NCBI RefSeq assembly: GCF_001540865.1
Contig: NC_033631.1
Span: forward strand, 1,157,532 to 1,221,531
Length of the DNA: 64,000 nt
Reading direction: 5' to 3'
Source of the DNA: Ananas comosus
Lineage: Eukaryota; Streptophyta; Magnoliopsida; Poales; Bromeliaceae
Part shown: piece after piece, positions 22,616 to 32,238 of the stretch
Layout of the letters: the number at the start of each line of letters is the position of its first letter
How positions within the stretch are numbered: position 1 is the first letter of the stretch
Notes under the pieces: generated by a model
Told to the model about the DNA's origin: nothing
The model's input: the letters and a program-made list of their open reading frames with translations, nothing else
The model's database searches: none
Position numbers and translations under genes: made by a program

Positions 22616-23076
22616 TGATAGATTTTATAGGTATGTAAAATAAGGCAGAAATTAAATACATACCAAAATCCAGAATCAAAATAAAATAAGATAACTCACA
22701 GAGCGCCGTCGAGAAGAAATTCCTGATCAATCTGTGGAAGTGTGAAGTCCGGCTATGATTTGGAAGTCACGAACCGAACTTGGGTGATTTGGTTTCTCCT
22801 CCTATCTCAGGCACTCTACCGTATGGTGTGGAATCGATGATAATTCTTCACCAGAATGCGTATGAAAAAGTGGCAGGACCAATACACCTTTATATAGAGT
22901 CCAGATCGACTTCCCATCAAAGCCTGATTAGGATTCTATTTAAATTTAAAATAGATGGGATAGGGATAAAAATATACCATATCAAGTAGTTCTATATATG
23001 TTAGAATTGACCTTTATCTATAGCAAATCCTAATTTAAATATGATTAATTGGGCACAATATATGGAAATCCTAACA
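22616..23076 (-). repeat. 3' LTR of the copia element
   Basis: On the plus strand TGATAGATTTTATAGG...AAATCCTAACA; 461 bp, the same length as the partner LTR. On the element strand a TATA-like TATATAAAGG is visible near 22890. Confidence 0.93.
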
Positions 23077-23087
23077 ATCTCCCACTT
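23077..23087 (-). promoter_or_regulatory. Polypurine tract of the copia element
   Basis: On the minus strand AAGTGGGAGAT directly precedes the 3' LTR; this is the expected place and base composition for plus-strand DNA priming. Confidence 0.8.
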
Positions 23088-23430
23088 GGCTCATATTAAT
23101 TATATTCCATGAACGGATTTTCTATACTCCAATCTTTATTGCGCATTATTGGAAACTTTATGATCAAATACTTTAGAACTCACTTGATCTTTAGCTCAAA
23201 CTAAAAGACTATAATGATAGAAACTATGGCGATCCACCTCTTCATAACAAAATTTTTCTTCCATAATTACCGTGTCATCTTCACCTCTTAGCCGAGTACT
23301 TTATATGGCACAACTTTATGAATGAACTTAAAGTGTATGTTCATTTGTTAATAGACAAAACTTTATGTCCATTAAATGGTCCAACACAGCTGCATTAAAC
23401 TTTATTGAAAAAAAAATAGATGTTACAAAT

Positions 23431-24900
23431 TTATACATCAAAAGAACTAATCAAATCCATAACTTTAACACGATCTGTATATGACTCAGGTGCCGGCCCC
23501 TTGGTCATTGGGTTTGCAATCATAAACTTGGTACTTATGTATTCAATTGTAACATAACCTTCATCTATCTTCTCTCTCACAACAAGATATTTGGTGTCCA
23601 AATATTTACACCCTGCTATAATCTTGTTGTTATTGGCAAAAGAAACAGCAGCTGAACTTTCACAGAAAATTTTTATTGGATAAACACCGGAGTCCACAAT
23701 TCTTAAGTCTGTGATAAAATTCCTAAGCCAAATAGCCTGTAATGTGGTTTCGTAACATGCAATATGATCCAAAGTTCCTTTCAAATACCCTTTTAGCAGC
23801 CTTCCAAATGCTCAATGCTTGGATTACTTTAATACCTGCCAAGTAATCCAACGGCAAAAGTAATATCCGGACGTGTGCACGTCTGTGCATACATAAGACT
23901 ACGAACTGCAGAGGCATAGGGTATGCTTTTCATCTGTTCAATTAGTTCTTGGGACACTGAAAATCATTAAGCTTATTCCCTTTCTGGACAGGAGCAACAC
24001 TGGGCTTACAATTATGCATTTCAAAATTTTCCAAAACTTTCTTTATGTAGGCGTTTTGAGATAGACCGAGTAACCTTTTATGTCTATCCCTTTTGATTTC
24101 AATACCAAGAACATATGAGGCATCGCCTAAATCTTTCATTTCAAAATTTTGGAAAAGAAATTCTTTAATATTATGCAATAGCCCAAGATTATTACTGACA
24201 AGCAAAATATAATCAACATAAAGGATTAAGAAAATTATTTTATCCCCACTAACCTTTAGATAAATACATTGATCAATAATATTTTCCTTAAAACCAAAGG
24301 TCAAAATAGTTTGTTTAAATTTTAAATACCATTATCGGTAGGCCTGCTTTAATCCATATATTGATTTCTTTAATTTGCATACCAAGTGTTCCTTTTCCTT
24401 TTGCCAGAATCTTTCAGGTTGATTCATATACACCTCTTCATAGAGATCCGTATTTAAAAAAGCAGTTTTGACATCCATCTGATGTAGCTCGAGATCAAAA
24501 TGAGCAACCAGAGCCATAATAATACGGAAAAATTTCTTTCTAGATAGTGGAGAGAAAGTCTCTTTATAGTCAATGACTTCTTTCTGAGTAAATCATTTTG
24601 CCACAAGACGGGCCTTATATCTCTCTATGTTACCTTTGGAGTCCCATTTGATTTTATAAACCCACTTGCATCCTACGGGTTTAACTCCTATAGGTAACTC
24701 AACAAGATCCCATACCTTATTGTGGTTCATGGATTCAATCTCATCCTTCATGGCATTGTATCATTCCATAGAATTATTACTATTTATGGCTTCGGAAAAA
24801 TTAAGAGGATCATTTAAACTCTGGTCATTCTCATAAAGATAGACAATATAATCACTGGATATAGCCGGTCTTCTCTGTCTTGAGGATCTTCTTAAATCTA
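23431..24900 (-). pseudogene. copia reverse transcriptase / RNase H remnant
   Basis: Broken frames give ELHQMDVKTAFLNTDLYEEV and LKKSIYGLKQA (fingers/palm of copia RT), the catalytic-site region as ILYVDYILLVSNN where the family has YVDD, the DLGDASYVLGIEI motif, and RNase H/tail motifs FCESSAAVSFANNN, DTKYLVVREKI and NPMTKG. Several frames are interrupted by stops (for example after YGLKQAYR and DFQCPKN). The Asp-to-Tyr change in the active-site box would by itself kill the polymerase. Confidence 0.92.
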
Positions 24901-26230
24901 TCTGATTATCCACATGTACATCTTGATGTGGATTATTCACTTGTACATCTTGATGTAAATTATCAACTTGTACATCTTGATGTGAATTATCAATGATAGG
25001 TTCACAATAATTTTGTGATTCCAGGACGATTTGTTGTTTTACTGGAATAGGAATCATCAAATCATGAGGGATAATAGTGGGTCTGTCAAGTACAGAAACC
25101 GAATGCTCTTTAATTTCTTCAAATTCAATGAACCGAGGTTCAAAGCTCCCACTAATTGCACCATTCTCAATAAACCGTGCTCTTTTAGTTTCTGCAATCT
25201 TTATAGGAAGTGATGGACAGTAAAATTTATACCCTTTGGACCTTTCTGAATAACCAATAAAATATCCTGATATGGTTCGAGGGTCCAATTTCTTTATTTG
25301 TGGATCATATAATTTGGCCTCAGCTTAACAACCCCATGTATGAAAATCTCTTAAACTGGGTTTCCTACCTGTCCAAAGCTCAAAAGGAATCTTAGTGACA
25401 GCCTTAGTAGGGACCCGATTAAGAATATACAGGGCTGTTTTGAGTGCCTCACTCCACAATGATATCGAAAGGGTAGAATTACTGATTATACTCCTGAGCA
25501 TATCAATTAATGTGCGGTTCCTTCTTTCAGCAACACTATTCTGATCAGGTGTTCCTGGTATGGTATACTGTGGAACAATTCCGTACTGCTCAAGAAACTT
25601 AGCAAAAGGCCTAGGGATTTGGCCTTTATCTGTTTGTCTACCAAAATATTCACCACCCCTGTCTGAGCTGACTACTTTTATCCTTTTCTCGAGTTGATTC
25701 TCTACTTCAGCCTTATATGCCTTAAAGGCATCTAAAGCTTCAGATTTTTCTTTAAGCAAGTAGAGATAGCCATATCGAGAGTAGTCATCAGTAAATGTGA
25801 TAAAATATTTATGGCCAGTAATTGATAGAGGAAGAGGTCCGCATATATCGGTATGAATCAACTCTAATGGTCCATCACATCTTTTAGCACCTTTAGAAGA
25901 GATTTTGGTCTGCTTTCCCTTTATGCAGTCCACACACATTCCAAAGTCAGAGAAGGCCAAATCATCTAAAATGTCTTCTTTAATTAATCTTTGGATTCTC
26001 TATTTCGAGATGTGTCCTAACCTCTTATGCCATAACATGGATGACCTTTCATTATTAATGCCACGTTTTGATCCAACATTTTCGTGCATGGTAAGAAGGA
26101 TTTCACTATATGAAACATCTAAAAATACTTTATATAGATTGTTTTTCAAAACACCAGAGCCAACTATCTGAGATTTATAGAATAAAGAAAACTTTATTAT
26201 TAAAACTAAAACTATATCCCAATCTAACAA
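24761..26230 (-). pseudogene. copia GAG-pre-integrase and integrase remnant
   Basis: The minus strand shows the GAG-pre-integrase motif MLWHKRLGHIS, then a stop, then CVDCIKGKQ and the integrase core: HTDICGPLP, FITFTDDYSRYGYLYLL, SDRGGEY and GTPDQNSVAERRNRTLIDM. The catalytic D,D,E residues (HTD, the TDD/SDRGG region and VAERRNR) are recognisable. A second stop follows FHTWGC, after which the C-terminal part continues as GYFIGYSERSKGYKFY. Two nonsense changes make it inactive. Confidence 0.92.
24905..24990. repeat. Three 27-bp tandem repeats in copia pol
   Basis: TGTACATCTTGATGT recurs at 24915, 24942 and 24969. In the pol frame this is three copies of a nine-residue unit of the form HQDVQVDN in the linker between integrase and reverse transcriptase. 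27 bp keeps the frame. Confidence 0.85.
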
Positions 26231-26539
26231 GTTTCAAAATAGAAATTCAATTCTTAGAAAAATTTGGAACATAAAATGTATCAACTAAATCCAAAATGTG
26301 ACCAGTGGAAAGAACTAATCTAAATGTTCCTACAAATTCTACTTTAGTTGGATTTCCTTCAACTGTATAGATAGTCGCTTCACCTTTACTGGGTTTTATG
26401 CGATTCTGAAATCCCTACACGGAATTCGCCACGTGGCATATGGCACCAGAGTCAATTCACCAAGTATTAGACATAACAGAAACTAAATGCAACTCATACA
26501 TCAAAACCAGAAACTTACCCTTCTTCTGGAGCCATTTCT

Positions 26540-27328
26540 GATACTTTTGGTAGTTCTTCTTCATATGACCCTTTTCTTTACAAAAGAAGTAATTGGGAGT
26601 CCAATTACTTGATTGGCCTTGTGAACCAGATGGAACTTTCTTGTTTTTTTTCTTTTTGAGTCATTCTTGCCCTTTCCATTCTTAGTACGCTTTATTTGTC
26701 TCTTCTGAGAAACAAAGTTAACTGCATTTCGTTTCTCTTGCAATAATATGCCTTTTTCTTATACACACATGGTTTACAATTCATTAATTGACCAGAGATC
26801 TGAAATATTCGTATTCAGATGGCAAAAAGTTCAAAATAAAGTGCACTAAGAATGAATCAGAGATGGTTACACCAAGTGTAGTGAGCTGCGCTGCAATATC
26901 TCGCATTTCCATAATATGCTCGTGAATCGAACCATTTTCAGAGTACTTTATGAAAGACAGTTTATTCATTAGGGTGCTCGCCAAGACTTTACTAGAGCTT
27001 ACAAACTGTTGCTCCACAACACTTAGGAAATCGCGGGCTGTCTCACACTCTGGAATTGAATTCCGAATATTTTACCGACACGCGCTTTCATTAGTATTAA
27101 ACTAAGCTGATTAGAGCGCTCCCACTTTTCTAAAAGTGCTGTTTGAGTTGGCATACCTTTATCTGTACGAGGAGCAGGGTTATCCTCTCTCAAAGCCAAA
27201 ACAAGATCCATACACCCTAATGTAAGCATGACCTGTTCTTTCCACTCCGAATAATTAGAACCATTAAGCATAGAAACAGAATCACCAATAGGAACAAAAG
27301 ATGAAGTCATAACTGAAATAAAATGCAT
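26540..27328 (-). pseudogene. copia gag remnant
   Basis: Segments in changing frames: FVPIGDSVSMLNGSNYSEWK, QVMLTLGCMDLVLALRE, then LASTLMNKLSFIKYSENGSI and HEHIMEMRDIAAQL, FILNFLPSEYEYFRSLVN, and a lysine-rich tail with a zinc-knuckle-like FFCKEKGHMKKN in which the outer cysteines are changed to tyrosine. This matches plant copia capsid (UBN2/retrotran_gag) layout. At least two frame breaks. The most upstream methionine is near 27328, after a long untranslated leader. Confidence 0.88.
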
Positions 27329-27380
27329 GTTTTATCAATAAAATACCACATCAAAAATTACCATACCAAAATTAAAAAAA

Positions 27381-27598
27381 TATACTTTATATGACATCAC
27401 AGCCTCTCATTTGGGAGCAGAGTTATGAGCATAAGTATTTTTCGTTCCTTATGCATATACTTTATATAACATCACAACCCCTCCTTTGGGAGCAGAGTTA
27501 TGAGCATAAATATGCAATCATTTCTTATTCATATACTTTATATGACATCACAACCCCTCTTTTGGGAGTAGAGTTATGAGCATAAATATGCAATCTCT
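27381..27598. repeat. Three ~75-bp tandem repeats in the copia leader
   Basis: TATACTTTATATRACATCAC begins at 27381, 27456 and 27532; each unit also holds TTTGGGAGYAGAGTTATGAG and GAGCATAA. The array lies just upstream of gag (element orientation), in the roughly 1.6-kb untranslated leader. A degenerate extra copy of CCTTTGGGAGCAGA lies near 27749. Confidence 0.85.
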
Positions 27599-28925
27599 TT
27601 ATCAAAAATTAATTTAAGCTTTCTGTAGGTCGTGATAATTTCAAATTTTCTATATGAAGAAATTGTCAGCTTTGGCCAGACAAATTTCTCCAAACGAGTT
27701 ATAAGAAGATTACCATCCTGCACCACCCATATACCTTCATGTCTAGACCTCCTTTGGGAGCAGACTAAATATAATATTATGGTGCAATTTCTGCATGCAC
27801 ATCTTTAAAGCAATTAATTTATCTTTTCTTCCGGTCGGGGCCGTTTTGGTTTGCACCCGAACAGTTGAAGCAATAAATTAATCTGACTTAGTTCAGCATG
27901 ATTAACATGAAAATTATCCGAAAGCACTACTTTAAAGTAAATTAAATTATTATTTCTTTTAATTAGGGCCGCTTTGGCTTGCACCTAACTAATCGAAATA
28001 ATAAATTAATTCAACTTAGCGCCAAATATTAAATAATCGAAAATAATTATGATTATTTAATTTTCATGTTCATTCGGTCAAAATAAGAATATAGATGCGA
28101 TAATTTAAAATATAATATCACAATCAAATTTAAACTTTATATATTCTAATTTGACCACAAATATAAGATAAATAAATTTATGATAAATTAAATATTGTAT
28201 GCAAAATTAAATCCTTATGTGAACGGATTCTCTATGTTCACGATACTTTAACAAACATGAGGATCAAATTTTGATATATACAAATTTCATTGAATATATT
28301 AAAGAGGTTATATAACCACAGAGTCAAACGGATCCTTAATTAATTAATTTGCAAAAGGAGCCTTGCAATTAATTAATAATGCTTGAGGTCCCATGCGGAA
28401 CCAAAGAAAATTTTGAATTAGTCGGACTCGACCATCTCCAAAATAATTCACCACATCTCAGGTTCAGAAACAAGAACCGGACTCTAAGTTTAATGCAACA
28501 TTAAAATAAAGCATATAAAATTAGAGCCAATCTATAATTGGCTAATATTAGTTTAAAAGAAGCCAACTAATTAATAAATCTTGACCACTATACATGTACG
28601 AAGCCGCGCGGTCAACATATGTAATATTAACCGAATTTCCAAAGGGTTAACGTTCATGTCACCGCCGCAGTCGAGCATGCCTCGTGTGATCAAGAAGGCT
28701 ATTCAAACTTAATTAGCCCACAAATTAAGATCGCGTAATGTGTAATAATTTATAAAATTTCAAAAAATAAATCACTACGTAAATCCTTACGTACACAAAT
28801 AATTATACTATTATGTGATCTTAATTTGGATCAAGAACCGTAAAACCTTTTATTATGAAAACTCAAAATTAATCATAATTTGATCCAATTACATAATACA
28901 TACAATATTTAATTTAGCAATCTTG

Positions 28926-28937
28926 TCTCTGATACCA
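28926..28937 (-). promoter_or_regulatory. Primer binding site (tRNA-iMet type)
   Basis: On the minus strand TGGTATCAGAGA lies two bases inside the 5' LTR; this is the usual plant sequence complementary to the 3' end of initiator methionine tRNA. Confidence 0.9.
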
Positions 28938-28939
28938 AT

Positions 28940-29400
28940 TGATAGATTTTATAGGTATGTAAAATAAGACAGAAATTAAATACATACCAAATCCAGGATC
29001 AAAATAAAATAAGATAACTCACAGAGCGCCGTCGAGAAGAAATTCCTGATCAATTTGTGGAAGCGTGAAGTCCGGCTATGATCTGGAAGTCACGAACCGA
29101 ATTTGGGTGATTTGGTTTCTCCTCCTATCTCAGGCACTCTATCGTATGGTGTCGAACCGATGGTAATTCTTCACCAGAATGCGTATGAGAAGGTGGCCGG
29201 ACCAATACCCCTTTATATAGAGTCTAGATCGACTTCCCATCATAGTCTGATTAGGATTCTATTTAAATTTAAAATAGATGAGATATGGATAAAAATATAC
29301 CATATTAAATAGTTCTATATCTGTTAGGATTGACCTTTATCTATAACAAATCTTAATTTAAATATAATTAATTGAGCCACAATATATGAAAATCCTAACA
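28940..29400 (-). repeat. 5' LTR of the copia element
   Basis: 461 bp, TGATAG...CCTAACA on the plus strand, flanked on the right by target duplication TTTAT. It begins transcription on the minus strand. Confidence 0.93.
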
Positions 29401-29405
29401 TTTAT

Positions 29406-29668
29406 CCCATGCATAATTCATCATGGCCCACTGGCCATTAATTGCAGATGGGAAAAGTCAGGCGGAAAGTAAGTTTCTTGGTAGCAGCTGCAGTGTCCAA
29501 ATCACTTGCTCCCAGTTATTTGTTTATTTAGTGCATTCTCATCTCTCACTCCTCAATCCCCAAAACATCTACGGCAAGAGCTTCTTAATTTGGTTGTAGT
29601 ATTTTCTCTAGTTAAATTTGAGATTATTTTGGAGCAACTCCCTCTTCAATCTCCTCGTTGGATCTGTG
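29406..29668 (+). promoter_or_regulatory. NLR2 promoter end and noncoding leader exon (inferred)
   Basis: A block conserved in three places (here, 39385-39590 and 43816-44204): CATAATTCATCATGGCCCAC, GGGAAAAGTC, TTGGAGCARCTCCCTC and GGATCTGTGG. GATCTGTG is followed by GTTAGT (donor 29669-29670). The nearest fitting acceptor is TTTTAG at 32211-32216, 22 bp before the NLR2 ATG, so a 2,548-bp intron in the 5' UTR is inferred. The conservation is observed; the splicing is not proven. The copia element ends directly to the left. Confidence 0.6.
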
Positions 29669-29939
29669 GTTAGTTGTGCTTCTTCTTCTTCTTATATTCT
29701 TTTTAATTAACTTTTATTTTCTTTGCTATCAACTAGTTGATTCTGCAAAAGGGTACAAAGAGTATAGTATATGTCTTTGTTGATTAATATATTGTTTGGA
29801 TTCACTTGATCTTTGGTAACAAAATAACAATAGATAATAGTTAAGGTAGAATCATTTGGCCTTATATATACTTTCACTTTATTGTTGATGATTGAGCACC
29901 TAAATCGATGATCAATACCATGAAAGATGATTAAAGATA

Positions 29940-30943
29940 GGGTAAATTGCATTGTTACCCCCTGAACTTTTGGCGAAGTTTCACTTTACCCTTCAAACTT
30001 CTAAAATGGACATCTAACCCCCTAAACTCTAATATTTCGTTCATGTTATCCCTTCCGTCAGTTTTCTGTCAAGCTCCGTTAACCAGAAACTGAGGGAAGA
30101 GGTAAAACGAATGAAATATTAGAGTTTAGGGTGTTAGATGTCTATTTTAGGAGACTGGGGGTTAAGTGAAACTCGCCAAAAGTTCAGGGGGTAACAATAC
30201 AATTTACCCAAATTTTTACTATAAATTATTTTTATATTTTTATATTAAAAATTTCTAATTGGCTGAAATGAAGTACAAAAATTTTATTTAAGTGTATTTT
30301 ATAGAACAATACTTCTAAAGATAAAAGGGACAAACGAGTACTACAGAAAATTAACTGAGAATTAAAATTTCTATATCCGAGTGAGGACACCTATTGTAAA
30401 TCAACCATATTAGCGAGTACGTTGGGATAGTAGAGTGTTTGAATATCGTAGGTAGTTAGTATCGCTCTTTTTTTATCTTTAAGCCACTCTAATTCATTTC
30501 TTTCACTTTTATTTTATTACAATAAAATGTAGGATAAATTATGGTATGATTTATTTTAGGATAAAAAATATATATAAATTCAAAATCAAGCACGATCACT
30601 AACTTGAGGATTAGTAGTCAATCCATAAGTAACATATTATAATAAAATAATTTATAGTCAAGAGTCCCTACGGAGTAAATTGCACTACTACTTCCTAAAC
30701 TTTTGGCGAGTTTCACTTAACCCCCCAAACTCCTAAAATAGACATCTAACACCCTAAACTCTAATATTTCATTCGTTTTACCCCTTTCGTCAGTTTCCGG
30801 TTAACGGAGCTTGACGGAAAACTGACGAAATGGGTAAAATGAATGAAATATTAGAGTTTAGGGGGTTAAATGTCCATTTTAGGAGTTCGAGGGGTAAAGT
30901 GAAACTTTGCCAAAAGTTCAGGAGGTAACAATGCAATTTACCC
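29940..30943. mobile_element. MULE-like composite element, 1,004 bp, in the NLR2 leader intron
   Basis: Flanked by perfect 10-bp direct repeats ATTAAAGATA (29930-29939 and 30944-30953); NLR3 shows the single empty site (44480-44490). A 9-10 bp target duplication is typical of Mutator-like elements. Each end is itself a fold-back of about 270 bp (29940-30209 and 30672-30943) starting GGGTAAATTG or a variant and ending CAATTTACCC, with a 462-bp AT-rich middle of unknown origin. No transposase. Confidence 0.88.
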
Positions 30944-31439
30944 ATTAAAGATACATAAACTTTATAGAAAAAGAGTTTTGTGATATTTAAAATTTATTTT
31001 CTAGATCACCAAGAGGGCACAATACGAATGGTCAAAATTAGCAACCTTCTAAATACAATTTTTTTTCAAAAAAAAATCTTAAATTCATAATCTTGGTTAT
31101 AGATATTGATCTAGATAGTTGAGAGAATTTTATTTATTATCAAAAGCTCAACTAATATATGCAGTTTAATGGCATTTAAATTTAGTTTATTTGTCTCTTC
31201 TATTTACATCTTCTACCAACGTATTGACATCATTCGCAAGCTATTTAACATGTAAATGAGTAAAAGATCAGATCCTAAGTCTAATGTAAATGAGTAAAAG
31301 ATCTTAAGTCTTTAATAGATTACTATCAGATCAATCTTTTGGGTAACAAGATCAATAGCCACTATGATTCCTTAGTTTTATACTATAAATATCATTGAGA
31401 AGTGTACAGTGGATAGCATATAGAGTACGCAATTAATTG

Positions 31440-31600
31440 ATAGTGATTTTCTTTGGATTTAAACTTGCTAATGTACAATGAAACAACCTTCTACAACATC
31501 TTACAAATTGCAGCACAAATTAAAGAAGTTAAAATAGAACTTTTAGATTCTGGTCTGATAATAGGTAGCATGAATTAATGTCAAGGCAGTAAAATTTGAC
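31440..31600 (+). other. Remnant of the conserved intronic ORF in NLR2
   Basis: Counterpart of 44955-45149. Here the frame reads QIKEVKIELLDSGLIIGSMN and then stops, so the copy is broken. The rest of the intron is AT-rich and matches the NLR3 intron. Confidence 0.5.
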
Positions 31601-32238
31601 ACATTAGAAATGTGGGAGTTCACGTCTAAAATTATTTTCTTATATTTCCATCAAAACAAAACTATTTGAATAAGCACTAATAGTTTCTTGCTCAAATGAC
31701 TTTAGTCCTGATATAAACTTAATTATAAACAAAAAGAGGCCTTCAAGGGAAACTAGACTTAATTATAATTGTTAAGAATAATGTACAATCACTCTTAATA
31801 CAATTCCCTCTACTTAGTGACTGGCAGTAGATTCATTTGCTTTCCAACTCTTCATTGATTTCATAATCCTCTAAATTAAGGACTATTCCACATCTTGCTT
31901 TACAAATATGAGGTCATGTGGGAGCTTAGTATGATTAGTTATTAAGAATCTTTTATCTTAAAAATTTGTTAAACTGATTCTCAAACAAGTTATTGCTTGT
32001 TGTTCTTACAGACTACAATGTTGTTACTAGTTTTCTTCCTTTTAATAGAGGATTCAAACAAATGTTTGTTTAGTACACTACAGAGTTATCCTGGATGAAA
32101 CAATTACATATTTTTTACGAAAATTGCCTAGAATCATAAGAGCGTTAAAAAATAATCATTTTCACTGGTGGTGCATTTGAAAAGACATGGTAATTTGAAA
32201 AGATTGTTTATTTTAGGCTCAATTCGGAAGAAGTGCCC

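Larger units (their letters stand above)
22616..29400 (-). mobile_element. Complete but defective Ty1/copia retrotransposon, 6,785 bp
   Basis: Two 461-bp LTRs (22616-23076 and 28940-29400), both TG...CA, flanked by perfect 5-bp target duplications TTTAT at 22611-22615 and 29401-29405. Domain order on the minus strand is gag, GAG-pre-integrase, integrase, reverse transcriptase, RNase H, which is the copia order. The primer site and polypurine tract are in place. All coding parts carry stops or frameshifts. The two LTRs differ at roughly 30 of 461 positions by eye, so the insertion is old. It lies just upstream of the NLR2 leader exon, transcribed away from it. Confidence 0.95.

Noticed and set aside
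32233..32238. GTG start giving an extra MP on NLR2
   Set aside because: ATG at 32239 matches the NLR3 start and has an A/G-rich context; the GTG lies in the inferred 5' UTR.
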